Shown: positions 10,503-21,887, counted from the stretch's first letter. The stretch is DNA of 64,000 nucleotides from Rhodamnia argentea (GCF_020921035.1 NC_063151.1:22698934-22762933), one strand, 5' to 3'. Notes: generated from the letters alone by a model not told the origin. Program-made: numbers and translations.

Positions 10503-10729
10503 CTGCAAAAATATCAGAATAATTAGTTTTATAATTTTTCTACCATCCGATGCTTAATAAATCAATTTCCTGTTATTTTAAACAGTGAATAATCCGTGAA
10601 ACGGAAGCGCGTTGCATGATGGAATAGCGAAGTCGTAATGTTGTGACTTGCGTGGCGACTAAAATGAGCTTTTGACACTGGACGTGTAAACATAGGGCTT
10701 GGATTGAGTAATTCTTTAGAGTATCTCAC
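10503..10729 (-). other. Candidate 3'-UTR intron of proline-rich gene A
   Basis: On the minus strand CTGGCAAG|GTGAGATAC at 10729 is a strong donor and TATTTTTGCAG|GACATGGAC at 10503 a strong acceptor. The 227-bp interval starts about 30 bp after the stop codon. Both sites are kept in units B and C. If it is used, the gene has a second, non-coding exon carrying the AATAAA signal. Confidence 0.45.
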
Positions 10730-10757
10730 CTTGCCAGTGATAAAGCACGTGCATTCC

Positions 10758-11744
10758 CTAGTCGTCTCCACGCCGAGGAGGAGGAGGAGATCTGACCCTG
10801 GGGGATGGTGGTGGTGGAGACCTATTAACCGGAGACGGCGGCAGGGGAGGCCTATTAACCGGTGAAGGTGGCGGGGGAGGAGGAGGAGGAGGGTTCCTTG
10901 GTGGTGGAGGTGGAGGGGGTGGAGAAGATGTGGGTGGTGGAGGAGGTGGCGGGGGAGGAGGAGGAGGAGGAGGAGGGTTCCTTGGTGGTGGAGGTGGAGG
11001 GGGTGGAGAAGATGTGGGTGGCGGGGGAGGAGGAGGAGGAGGGTTCCTTGGTGGTGGAGGTGGAGGGGGTGGAGAAGATGTGGGTGGTGGAGGAGGTGGC
11101 GGGGGAGGAGGAGGAGGAGGGTTCCTTGGTGGTGGAGGTGGAGGGGGTGGAGAAGATGTGGGTGGTGGAGGAGGTGGCGGCGGAAGAGGTGTGGGTGGTG
11201 GAGGTGTCGGAGGAGGTGGTGACTTTGGCGGGGGCGGTGGCGGAGGACGCGTGTGGGGCCGCGGTGGTGGAGGAGGTGGTGACTTGGGGGGCAGTGGTGG
11301 TGGAGGAGGTGGTGACTTAGGGGGTGGCGGTGGTGGAGGAGGCGTGGGTGGTGGAGGCGTCGGAGGAGGTGGCGACCCAGGTGGTGGCGGTGTCGGAGGA
11401 GGTGGCGGCGGTGGCGAAGGTGGCGGTGGAGGTGGCGGAGGTGGCGGTGGAGGTGGCGTGGGTGGTGGAGGTGACGGAGGAGGCGGAGGAGGTGGAGACT
11501 TGCCAAATGGAAATGGCGGTGGCAACCATGGACGAGGAGGCCTTATGGGCGGTGGAGGGGGTGGAGACGTACGTATCGGTGGTGGAGGCGGAGGCCGATG
11601 CCACGGCCACCATGGAGGAAGATAGATGGGCGGCAGCGGGAATGGCCGGGTAATACCAAGTTCTTCTGCGGCTTCCGTTGGCAAGCTAAGAGATGCTAAT
11701 ACCACCAGTAGAGTGGCCACCAAAGAGGCCATTGAGGACCTCAT
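10758..11744 (-). CDS. Proline-rich extensin-like cell-wall protein, copy A
   Basis: 328 residues, single coding exon. Residues 1-25 form a signal peptide (MRSSMASLVATLLVVLASLS, then LPTEA|A). A short unique N-part with LPPIYLPPWWPW follows, and from about residue 50 to the end the protein is nearly pure proline punctuated by S, T, K and N, in blocks such as SPPPPPPP, TPPPP and a tandemly repeated block of about 31 residues (TSSPPPPPPPPRN). It ends RRGDD. Ser-Pro(n) runs are the hydroxylation and arabinosylation sites of extensins, so a secreted, structural wall role is likely. Tyrosine is almost absent, so the usual Tyr cross-links of classical extensins would not form. A TATA box lies about 80 bp upstream. 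It is convergent with PR-10. This is the only one of the three array copies that is open in a single proline frame. Confidence 0.85.
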   Translation of the reverse strand: MRSSMASLVATLLVVLASLSLPTEAAEELGITRPFPLPPIYLPPWWPWHRPPPPPPIRTSPPPPPPIRPPRPWLPPPFPFGKSPPPPPPPSPPPPTPPPPPPPPPPPPPSPPPPPPPTPPPPGSPPPPTPPPPTPPPPPPPPKSPPPPPPLPPKSPPPPPPRPHTRPPPPPPPKSPPPPTPPPPTPLPPPPPPPPTSSPPPPPPPPRNPPPPPPPPPPPPPTSSPPPPPPPPRNPPPPPPPPPTSSPPPPPPPPRNPPPPPPPPPPPPPPPTSSPPPPPPPPRNPPPPPPPPPSPVNRPPLPPSPVNRSPPPPSPRVRSPPPPRRGDD

Positions 11745-11823
11745 CTTTTTTTTTTTTTAATCTTTTTCTCCAAGCTCGCCAAAGCTTGGATTTTGGTGAT
11801 GCCATTGCCGAAGCTCTCCCGCC

Positions 11824-11834
11824 CTTTATATAGC
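11824..11834 (-). promoter_or_regulatory. TATA box of proline-rich gene A
   Basis: Minus-strand GCTATATAAAG about 80 bp upstream of the start codon. It is identical in units B (about 23711-23721) and C (about 32664-32674). Confidence 0.75.
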
Positions 11835-11839
11835 CTTTG

Positions 11840-12813
11840 CCATCACCTTCAAAATTGAGAAATGCCAAATGGGTAGAATTACCCAATAAACCAACAAGAA
11901 GTCAACTATGATGAGAGCAAATTAAGTGCAATTAGTATCCGTAATCTCTCTCCTCTTTTTTTTTTTCACGTTTCTTCTTCATGTTTTAGAGGTTTGTCAA
12001 TAATGTGTAGTGTTATGTGTGTAATATCCTACACAAGGAAATTTAGGAAATCAAATCCCTATTCTAATGTTAATACTAGAGAAATGCATAAGCCCCGTCA
12101 AAAACACTTTCATCACATTTAACGGCTTTAATTCCAAGAAAGAAGTAAACTCTCCCCCTTATTATCATATGGACCCCCATCATATGACTCGATTATTGAA
12201 TGGGAGATGGTATATCAAGGACGCTAATGCTCCGTTAGTTTCGCAAAAAAAAAAAAATGTGCGATTTGGAAAACATTTTCCAAAATGTGAGCACTCGCTT
12301 ACAGAAATGAATGGACAAAAAATATTTTCATTGTCTATGCAAATGTTTTGACACAAATTTTCATCTGTAATGAAATTATTTTCAACTCATTAATTATTTT
12401 AAGCGATACATACTTTCATGTTTAGGAAAATGTTTTCCAACTCACTGATTTTTGGCGAAACAATTGGAACTTAAATTCATTGATTGTCAAAGCTGGCTTG
12501 ATTTTTTGTTTTTTTGGTCGAAAGCTTGAGTTTGATAAGTACATATTATAGCTCATGCTCATAGATACAGGAAGTTTGGGAGGACACTATACGCTTAATT
12601 GATGAATTAAAAAAGGGTAAGCTGCATATATAGATAAGTTTCTTTGTTTTTGACAGAATTACACTTCAGTCTGTCAAATTTCAAAACGTTATAGTCTAGC
12701 CCCGACAGTGTTGTGTTATTTAACTAACAAAATCTAATACAATCTCCAAATATTCATGGAGCGGTAGCATCTTGTGGTGCTGAGTCTCTTAACTCAAAAA
12801 TTACAACTAGCAA
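11840..12813. other. Proline-rich gene promoter and spacer, unit A
   Basis: There is no gene beyond the promoter. A stretch at about 12200-12470 contains GGAAAACATTTTCC and AAAATATTTTC motifs of a short AT-rich MITE-like repeat (inference). A micro-insertion of TTTTTTTGGTCGAAA type lies at about 12500-12523. Confidence 0.5.
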
Positions 12814-12822
12814 GGAACTTCA

Positions 12823-13598
12823 GAAAAAAAAAAATCCTAAACTTATTGTACTTATGTCAATTCAGTACTAAATCTTTCAATAGTACAAATTTAGTTCTAA
12901 AACTTTTGAGGATTTGTCAATTCAGTCATAAATCTTTCGATTGTGCAAATTTAGTTCTAAAACTTTTGACGATTTGTCAATTTAGTCTTTCTATCCAATT
13001 TTTGCCAAAAATAATTGACGTGGCAATCCATTCAGCATTAATCATCTTACGTGGCATGACCAGCAATAGCGTACATAAATTTTTTTTTCATTTTTTATGT
13101 TATTATGAACTTTTTATTTTAAATATTTTATCTTCTTTTCTTTTCTCTTTTTTGCTAGCCCTCGCTTGTGGCCCATGAGGGCGTGTAGGCCCTCGTCCGT
13201 GGGCGGGGGGCCACAATGCCCTCACCCAGACCAAAAGAGATTGCTATCCCTCGCCCGTGGTCGGTGAGGTCGACCAATGGCCTCATCGGCTGAAGGTTAG
13301 ACAATGAAAGGGAAAAAAAATACAAAATACAAAAAATCCAAAATAATTTAGTATAAATTTAAAAAATCGACAATAGTGGCGGTGCGATGTAAGATGGTCA
13401 ATGCTGGCTAGACTGTCACGTTAGCGATTTCAAGCCAAAATTAGCCGGAATGACTAAATTGACAAATCCTCAAAAAATTTAGGACTAAATTGGCAAGTCA
13501 TAAAAACATTTATAATTGAATTGATAAATGTTTTTTTAACGAATTGATAAATGTTCAAAAATGCAATTAACTTAGAACTTTTTTGGTAATTTTCCCAT
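12823..13598. mobile_element. Mutator-like non-autonomous element with 9-bp target duplication, unit A
   Basis: The 9-mer GGAACTTCA occurs immediately on both sides (12814-12822 and 13599-13607). The ends are inverted: the left reads AAAAAATCCTAAACTTATTG and the reverse complement of the right reads AAAAAAGTTCTAAGTTAATTG. The interior has TTTAGTTCTAAAACTTT repeats on both sides and a GC-rich core at about 13157-13300. The 9-bp duplication is the hallmark of Mutator-like elements. There is no transposase, so it depended on an element elsewhere. Equivalent copies lie in units B and C. Confidence 0.7.
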
Positions 13599-13607
13599 GG
13601 AACTTCA

Positions 13608-14775
13608 TTTCTTTAGATGAAGGAATACAGGGAATCCTAAATTCAAATTTTGTTTAAAGAATTTTATTATTTAATTAAACAAAGATTATATAGAGTTTTT
13701 TTTTTATCAAAAAAGAATACATAGAGTTGATGAGTAAAATAATTTGCTTTTTAGACTGATAAGTACTTCAGAGATGTTTTATACTCAAAACTTTAATATG
13801 AAAGTTAGGACAACAAAAATTTGCAACAGAGTATCCTACGAGGTCACAAGACATGAAAGATGAATCATCACTTAGGTAGTATTTATTTCGGGAAAAATAT
13901 CACTATGAAAAAAAAATACTTTCCAGAAAATTATGTTTTGAGAAAATATTTTTCCATTTTTCCAGGTTAGGGAAATAATTTTCTTAATTTCAAACATGCA
14001 TATTTTCTTAACTAGTTCGCGGAAAAATTTTCATTTATACAAACACGCCCTAATATGTAGACGATGAGAAGGCCCCCTACATGATTAAGCTCAGAATGAA
14101 ACTCGGATTAGCGGTCTAAGAATGAGAATGTTAGTACTTGCTAGCACAAAGAAGAAACTTGCAAGAATTTGGTGAATGAAAAAGGTGCAATCACGAGTAC
14201 GTTTTACTTAAAAAAAAAGTAGCGTTTGCCAGTTTTTCTGGCGAGATTGCCAAATTATTGAAATTGAGACACCCCGACGCGTTGATACATGGTGAAACAA
14301 AAGGATCTTATACCATAACATATTAAATGGTGCACCCCGTCCTATCGACACGTGGCGGAAAGAACCTTAGTCTATGGTACTACACGGTGCATTGCACAAA
14401 GGGACCGGCCTGGTGCATTCTCTAACTCTGTAGATGCCGGTCCTTCTTCTCCTAACAATTTCGCACATATCTGATGCTAGGGCAGTGTAGATCTTATTTA
14501 GTCGAAGTAGCTTGTGGTCGCTAACTATGGATCTATCTATCTGTCTATTGATGCTATTCTCCTCCTATATGTATATGTATATGTATATGTATGTATGTAT
14601 TGTTGCTATGTATGTGTTTATGTTAAAGAAAATTGGGGACTATATTTGACTTCAAAAACTAAAAATGAGGACAACACATTGGTGGCTATCATGTCACGAT
14701 TCAATCTTAAGAGAACAACCATATGTCACAAAAATACCAAAAACGAAATGCACGTGGAATGTGTCGATGCGAAAA
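13608..14775. other. Non-coding spacer with TATG microsatellite, unit A
   Basis: No gene is seen. A microsatellite (ATGTAT/ATGT)n lies at 14567-14600; its length and make-up differ between units A, B and C. The last 150 bp runs into the shared anchor at 14776. Apparent open frames here (for example 14514-14843) are not conserved as protein. Confidence 0.6.
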
Positions 14776-15715
14776 TATATGTATCTTGCTCTAGTTGGTT
14801 TCAAGGTCATCGGCATATAGATATCAACACTAGTAAAAGCTAGGTCAAGTTACGGCCTAACTGGATTTAAATACCAAGATACTAGGCTTCAGCTAGGAAG
14901 AGGCCCAAAGGAAGGTAGTTAAATTAACGGATGATGATATCGCAAATATCTTAAATTTCGTCGGTTTTTAAAATTGAGCACCCAAATTTTATTTTCTTTC
15001 AATCACATACCTCAATGTATCAAATCATCCTCAATGTGGTGCTTCTGTTAATTCGACGGACGGAAATCACTGACTTGGTACTAACGCGGAGTTAGGTAAC
15101 CGTTTAATAGGGGTGAGCGGTTCCACGTTCCTTACATGTTCTACTTGGAGCCCGATATCTACCCGTTGGAACAGATTCCTTATTTTTTGAAACTTGAAAC
15201 CTACCATGTCACGGGTTCTAGGGTCGATTCTAGAGTACCCAAAAACTTATCAATTTCTTTTTTTTTTCATTTTTAGTTAAGCAAAATGAGAGTGAACGAT
15301 GCAACATTTAAGAGAAAGTAGAGGTGAGTAGTTTTAGGTTTCATAGAAGTTACATTTAGAACCTGAAACTAATCCATTAAAACATATTTACCATTTTTTG
15401 GAACCTGAAACCTAAAAATTTGTTTGGCTCCAGATTATACACTCATCATCGAACGCCATAGAGCATTATAGGATCGTGCAAAAACATATACTAAGAAAAA
15501 TATAAAAATTAGAATGGTTGGTGCTTTGCGAGGTTGGCAATTTCTAGGATTTATCAGCCTATGGGATGCACTTTGGGAAAATGAGGACTCCTCCACTCCA
15601 ACCTATAAATGCGTCTCGTTCTCATCTCTTCCACCCCAAGCTCACAAACCTCCTGAACTCCACTCTATTTCATCATATTGTTTGTATTTCTCTATATAGC
15701 AACCTGAAAACCATC

Positions 15716-16309
15716 ATGGGTGTATTCACTTTTACAAATGAATACATGTCCACAATTCCTCCTGCAAGATTGTTCAAGGCCCAAGTTCTGGACTCACATA
15801 CCCTGCCTGATTCCCAAACTCATGCCTCAAGCTATCAAGAGTATTGACATCATCCAAGGCGATGGAGGGGCTGGAACTATTAAGCAGATCAACTTCAGTG
15901 AAGGTGATTGATTATGCGTTTTTGCCATATGAGTGTGCTTTTTTATTTTTTTCCTAGCTTACACTTATGTTACGGCATATACGAGTGTACTATGATACAA
16001 TCTCCTTCTAATGTATGTAGGTAATCAGCTTACAGAATGAAGAATCGCGTGGATGAGCTGAACGAGGAGACGTTTACGTACAAGTATACCATGATCGATC
16101 TAAAGGACAAGTTTGAATCTATTGCTTACGAAGTCAAGTTTGAGCCAACACCGGAAGGCGGGAGCAAGAACAAGATGATGAGCACGTATTACACAAAGGG
16201 CGATGTTACGCTCAAAGAAGAGGACATTAAGGCAGGCAAAGAGAGAGCCTTGGGAATGTACAAGGTCGCCGAAGCATACCTCCTCCAAAACCCCAATGCT
16301 TATGCTTGA
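15716..16309 (+). pseudogene. PR-10 / Bet v 1 copy B, frameshifted
   Basis: The same two-exon structure as copy A, with the start at 15716 and the ancestral TGA stop after NAYA at 16307-16309. Exon 1 has an extra CCTG (ACCCTGCCTGATTCCC against ACCCTGATTCCC in copy A, near 15801-15808), which throws the frame after about residue 30. Exon 2 lacks one G just after its start (CAGCTTACAG against CAGCTTAGCAG, near 16030). The splice sites and the TATA box (CTATAAATG, about 15602) are intact, so it may still be transcribed. The rest is about 97% identical to copy A, so loss of the frame was recent. Confidence 0.88.
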
Positions 16310-16404
16310 GACTTCAAATGCTCTCTTGAATAAAATTCGAGAAGTCCCGTCAATAAGAACTCCCTTAGATTTGGATGGCAATAAAGATATGTACATTTTA
16401 ACTT

Positions 16405-16625
16405 AGTTGTGAGCGATTCCTGTAATTGCCCTTCAAGAAGAGCTATTTGCAACGTTACTGCTGGTTATAGTGATCAAGGGACTGAGATGCTGCAATTCTG
16501 TGGATTCTAGAGAGGATCTCTCCCTGTTAGATACCTAGGAGCTCCTTTGATTTCTGGTACACTCTCTGACAGGGACCCAAACCTCTTATTGATAGAGCTG
16601 TCACCATTCTGCGGTACACTACTAT
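16405..16625 (+). mobile_element. LINE reverse-transcriptase fragment, unit B
   Basis: The counterpart of 7625-7850, nearly identical and with the same in-frame stop inside the RT-derived peptide. It was therefore already dead before the unit duplicated. Confidence 0.75.
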
Positions 16626-16759
16626 CATCATCGTTTTAGTAATTTGTTCAAAAGTTCATGACTTAATTGCCACATCCTATCTTCGACCAAAAAAGAAAAA
16701 AGAAAAATTGCTACATCCTATCAAAAAAATTCATCTATTTACACTCTTTTAGGATAAGT

Positions 16760-17555
16760 TCAGAAAAATTGTCCAAAAAGTCCTAAACTTATTATACGGT
16801 AGCCAATTCAGTACTAAATTTTTTAATCATACTAATTTAGTTCTAAATATTTTAACGAATTGCTAATTTAGTCCTAACCTTTTTAATTATGCCAATTTAG
16901 TTTTAAATATTTTGACAATTTGCCAATTTAGTCATAAATCTTTGGATAATTTGTCAATTTAGTCCTAACCTTTCATATCATCGATTTGGCGGTCTAGTCG
17001 CTGCTAGCCCTCTGGTTTGCAATTTTTTATTTTTTAAATTTGCTGAATTTTTTCTTTTTTGCTTTACTTGTTCAACTTTGAGCCAGTACCCCTCGCCGGG
17101 AGGCTGGCAAGGGCGTTGCGATCCTTGCCTGGCAAGAGCGTTGCAAGGGCTCGATGCTACAAGGCGAGGGTCGCCGGCCATCGCTGAACTAGAGTTGGAA
17201 AAAAAAGAAAGAAAGAAAAGAAGCGAAAAAAGAAAACAAGCAACAAAAAATCATTTTTTAAAAAATGTTCACGTCGGTGTCAACCGTACCTTGTTGGATG
17301 GCCGATATGTTATCCCCACTAGCGATTTCCAGCCAAAATTAATCAAAATAAGTAAATTGGCAAATCATCAAAATGTATAAGACTAAATTATCAATCATTC
17401 AAAGACTTAGGATTAAATTGGCACAATTAAAAGGTTTAGAAGTAAATTGGCAAATCGTTGAAAGAATTAGGACTATTGACGCAATTAAAAGGTTCAAGAT
17501 TAAATCACCCACCACACAATAGATTTGGGATTTTTTTGTTATTATCCCGAGTAAG
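16760..17555. mobile_element. Foldback element 1, unit B
   Basis: The counterpart of 7967-8792, with inverted TTTAGTCCTAA ends. This copy keeps TAAGTTCA on both outer sides, whereas units A and C have lost about 25 bp on the right between two AGTA words. Confidence 0.6.
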
Positions 17556-17689
17556 TTCAATTTATTAAAAATATAGTATTTATGCATCTGAGCTTACATA
17601 TTCACAATGAATAATTTGGACTGTGCGGTAACATTTTTAATTTTCTGTTGTTTCATTTTTCATTTTGCAAAGCATCATGTGTGCAAAAA

Positions 17690-18400
17690 TTATAAAAAAA
17701 AAATCATAAACCTATTGTACTTTTGCCAGTTAAGACCTAAACCTTTTTTTATTTTGTCAATTCAATCCTAAAGCTTTTATATTTGTGCCAATTCAGTCCT
17801 AAACATCTTGCATTTGTGTCAATTCAATCCATCCAATCAACTTTGGCAGGCAAGGCCGACGTGGAAAATTGTTAATTATATTTTAAGATTTTTTTGGATT
17901 ATTTTTTATTTTCTTATTTCTTTTCTTTTCTTATTTTTCTCTTTCCTTTTTTCTTCCTTTCTTCTACCTCCAACCGGTTCTCGACGATGGCCAATCTGAA
18001 GCGAGGCTTGCCGGCTGCGGGCGAGGCACAACCTCTCCCAGATCCGGCCCGGGCAAGGCCAACCGCGCCAACCTCAATCTCTTGCCGATCGCCAGCGGCA
18101 ATCAGCTAGAGGCGGAAGAAAGAAAAATAAAGGAAAGAGAAAGAAAAAAATTCAAAACAAATTAAAAAAAATTAAAATATTATTAAATATTGTCTACGTA
18201 ATCGCTGGCATGCACTCCGACCGGCATCCATGTGAGCGTTGGCTGGCGAAAGTTGGCCGAGTGGACTGAATTGGCACAAATGCAAAATGTTTAGGACTGA
18301 ATTGACACAAAAAAAAAGTTTAGGACTGAATTGGCATAAATGTAAAAGGTTTAGGACTGTATTAGCAAAAGTGGAATATGTTTAGCACTTTTTTGACAAT
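17690..18400. mobile_element. Foldback element 2, unit B
   Basis: The counterpart of 8900-9590 with the same inverted CAATTCAGTCCTAAA ends and pyrimidine-rich core. It has one extra copy of the TTTAGGACTGAATTGGCA repeat at about 18290-18350. Confidence 0.6.
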
Positions 18401-18853
18401 TTTTTGAAATCAGAAGAAAAGAAGGCCTTTGAACATTAGGGGAGGTCCATAAACCACATAGGTTATATCATGATTTTGATGGTAACATTGAGTAGCATTT
18501 TGTGTCGCGAAAAAAAAAATCTCAAAATTATTTGGAAAAAAATCCCCAAAAGATTGGCTAAATCATGAATTGATTAAATTGTATCATTAAGTTGCCTGAT
18601 TATGATGGAAATAACAAAAAGTAATGGATAAACGATCTCTAGCGTTGATTAAACTTATGGTTATTTGGTGGATATACCAATATAAAACTAGCTCTTTCTC
18701 TTCCTAACAGTACACGTATAGACGCAAATTCCTTCCAAGTCGCGAGATTAAGAAAAAGGATTAGAGAGAGAACTCGGTTTTCTTCCGGATTCGAGAGAGG
18801 TGTCATTATTTACGCATTCAAGTACGTGTTTTTTTTATAATGCTTTCATCGAA

Positions 18854-21800
18854 TTTTTTTTTTTTTTTTGGTAAGATAAGTATGTATATAACTTTTTAAG
18901 GTGTCAAATACAAGAGAGGACCGAACACAAAAACCTCGTACCCATTGTTACACTTGGAAGTGTCCCGAAGGGTGCAAAGGTGTAGTGGTCAAGAAAGACA
19001 CAACAAAAGAAGGATCTAGAGACCTAAAGAGCCAAACAATGGCCACTGTAGAAAGAAGTTAAGAGCGAAACAATAGCCAAAAGAAATGCTAATCTAAGCA
19101 ACGGGCCGATCCTCAAAGATAGAAGGGGAAAGGCCCCAATTTCTTTGTATACACTTGTTGCAGGGAATGTCATCAATCAGACCAAGTGACAAGCTCAAAT
19201 CTCTGACCACCTTGTGGAGATGCTTGATGATGGCCGGGATAAAGAGAGGTTTGTCCTCGAAAAGGATGTTGTTTCTCTCCATCCAGATAATATGACATAA
19301 AGCTCCATGAGAAAATCTAGCAATACAATGCGAGAAGGACGAACCTCCAAAAAGTCGCATAGACCAGCGAATATGGCCATCCCACGGACAGTTCCACCAA
19401 GGTAGATTACATTTGTAGCCCAATACAGGGCGAGGGAACTTGTGATAAAGCAGCCAAAATATAAATGGTGGATAGAATCTGGTCTCAAGTGGCAAAAGGC
19501 ACATACCCCATGATCAAGTCTTCGGTGTTGCAGAAGCAATGTCCGAGTGGGGAGACGGTGTACAGTGATTAACCAGAGATGGAAGGCATGCCAAGGGGAT
19601 ATATAGCTATCCCAAACAAAGGAATACCAAAAAACAGCCCGACCTCTACGTCCGATCGCATTCCAAGTAGATGCAGCAGAGAAAATACCCGAGGAGTTGT
19701 TCCGCCAAATGAATTGATCATTTCTCCCATCCACAAAAGAAGGGCCTGGTTCTGGCCAAGCCAAAATGGTGGTCAAAGTGTTCGACATTTGCCAATCCGA
19801 GGCATAGAATGAACGCACCGAGACATCACGTGGTATCCTGGATCGGTATATATCCCCATCCGTAAAAAGCTTAAAGAGGGGGCCACGATCATGCCACCAA
19901 TCAAACCAAAATGAGGTAGATAGCCCATCGTCAATCCTCCATCTAAAGTGCACTAAGAATTTCGTCCGAAGGTCCAAGATTTTCTTCCAAGTCCATGAGC
20001 AAAAAACTGGTTTGGCGACTATCCAAAAATTCTTCCTCTTGAGGAAATTGGAGTGTATCCATTTGCACCACATGGATTCTTTATCAGAGAATAAGATCCA
20101 AATGTGCTTTAGAATTGCTGCTCTATTACACTCCAACAATTTCCGTATCCCAAGTCCACCTTCTTCCTTCGGCAAGCGGAAATAATCCCAAGGAACCTTA
20201 GCGCCCCCGACCCCCAAGTCTGGACCCTTTCGGAGAAATTGTCTCGGAATAGTTTCAATCCGGGATAAGACCGACATGGGGAGGGTGAAAACCGTAGCCC
20301 AATAGACATGGATGGCATGCAAGACGGATTTAATAAGTTGTAGTCGATCCGCAAAAGATAAGAATCTTTGGGACCAAGAGCAGGCTCTAGCAGTAATGGA
20401 GTTTACCAGGGTGTTACGGTCGGACTTGGAAAGTCTAGAAGCAATGATAGGGACACCAAGATAACGGAAGGGCAGCATACCTTCCCGGAAGTCCAAGGCT
20501 GCCCAAATCTGATTCCGAAGTCCGGTTGAGCCACCCGAAATGAATACTTCACTCTTATTAGCATTCGGCTGCAATCCGGACCACCCCAAGAACAGCTCCA
20601 GCCCTTCCTTCAACAAAGCAACAGATGGCATATTTGCCTCAGCAAATAATAGAACATCATTTGCAAAGAAGAGATGCGACAGCTGAGTGTGTTTGCAGCG
20701 CCAAAAGAACTTAAACCCAGCAGAGTTAGTCTTCGCCTTGAGTATATCGTAGAGCACTTCCATTACCAAAGTGAAGAGGTATGGCGATATGGGGTCTCCT
20801 TAGCGTATCCCTCTAGAACTTCCAAAAAATCCATGCAATTCACCATTGATGGATATCGAGAAAAATGGAGAAGAAACACATAGCATGATCAACTTGGTAA
20901 AAAAACTTGGGAAGCCGAAGGCTTGGAAGACCACCTCAAGGAATCCCCATTCCAATGTATCGTAGGCCTTTTGGAAATCCACCTTAATCGCACACTTGGG
21001 AAGATAAGGATCGTGGTGGAAGCTGGCAAACAGTTCTTGAGCTAGCATGATGTTGTCACTAATCCGTCGGCCTTTGACAAAGGCACTTTGCGGGGGGCTA
21101 ATAAGAGTGGGCAGCACAACTGCAATTCTATTGGCAAGGATCTTAGTAATACACTTATACACGGTATTACAACAAGCAATGGGCCTAAAGTCCGACATAG
21201 CCAAGGCGTTAGGAATTTTGGGCACCGGTGCGAGAATGGTAGTGTTAATCTCCTTGAGCAGCATGCCGGTTTCAAAAAAGTTCGTAATAGCCGACGTGAT
21301 CGACGGTCCAATGATATCCCAATTTGCTTTAAAGAAATCAACATTAAACCCATCGGGGCCCAGCGCCTTACCAGTAGCTAGGGAGAACATAGTAGTACGA
21401 ATCTCCACTTCGGTGATGGGCCGAGAGAGGGAAAGGGTTTGATCAGCATCTAGAGCACAGGGGAGGAAATCCCCGATCTGCTGAACTTGTGGCTGGTATA
21501 CTTGTGAAGACCCATTGAGCAAGTTTCGAAAATGGTCCACTATGTGTTGCCGAATGAGACTGTGGTCAATGATAACAGCTCCATCCGCATCTTTAACCGA
21601 GAGAATACAGTTATGAAGTTGCATTTTGTTGACAAAGTGGTGGAAATACTTAGTATTCTGATCTCCCTCCTTCAGCCAGCGAATCTTGGATTTTTACTTG
21701 AAGAAAGATTCCTCTTGTATTCTAAGGTCCGAGAATCGTTTACGTAGTTCTTTTTCTCGGTTTGTAAGACTCAAGTTTTGAGGATCTAGCTCAAGAGCAT

Positions 21801-21875
21801 CCCGTGTGGAAATAAGAGCATGCCGTGCCCGAGCAGTACGATAAGAGATATCCGAGAAGGTGTCTCTATTAAGTA
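18854..21875 (-). mobile_element. L1-type LINE, 5'-truncated, 3.0 kb
   Basis: A minus-strand LINE with poly(A) at its low-coordinate end (T-run 18854-18869) and target duplications GCTTTCATCGAA at 18842-18853 and 21876-21887. It encodes the C-terminal part of ORF2. The sequence upstream of RT includes KIRWLKEGDQNTKYFHH (about 21690-21640). RT follows, with ALGPDGFN, FRPIACCNTVYK, KVDFQKAYD and FFANDVLLF (usually FADDxLLF), then the thumb region and the zinc-finger RT-associated domain WFDWW...FxWLITVHRLPTRTLL. The endonuclease and ORF1 are missing, as is usual for 5' truncation. Lesions: TAA at 21694-21696 in place of the usual Gln in SFFKQKS; TAA at 20800-20802 in place of Gln in GIRQGDP; and a frameshift near 19330 before IIWMERNN. 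It is inserted in spacer of unit B. Confidence 0.92.
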
Positions 21876-21887
21876 GCTTTCATCGAA

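Larger units (their letters stand above)
5885..14775. repeat. Tandem array unit A (about 8.9 kb)
   Basis: The unit is bounded by the anchor TATGTATCTTGCT followed by GGTTTCAAGGTCAT, seen at about 5885 and again at about 14776. It holds PR-10 copy A, a LINE scrap, three TTTAGTCCTAAA-type elements, the intact proline-rich gene A and a TATG microsatellite. Unit B is collinear over its whole length except for the LINE and small indels. High identity in non-coding parts points to recent segmental duplication. Confidence 0.85.

Noticed and set aside
10225-10557. Frame starting MESGNHQKRF present in units A, B and C
   Set aside because: Its conservation is that of the duplicated DNA as a whole. The frame differs in length between units and overlaps the 3' UTR of the proline-rich gene on the other strand.
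10562-11506. His/Leu/Arg-rich and Ser/Thr/Ala-rich minus-strand frames over the proline-rich genes
   Set aside because: They are other frames of the same CCN repeat without their own start context. They matter only where frameshifts move into them, noted under copies B and C.
10862-11653. Long plus-strand Gly-rich and Val/Glu-rich open frames opposite the proline-rich genes (also at 22728-23720 and 31762-32494)
   Set aside because: They are the antisense of the CCN repeat (GGN codons) and have no signal peptide, promoter or independent conservation. Repeats of this type are open in every frame.
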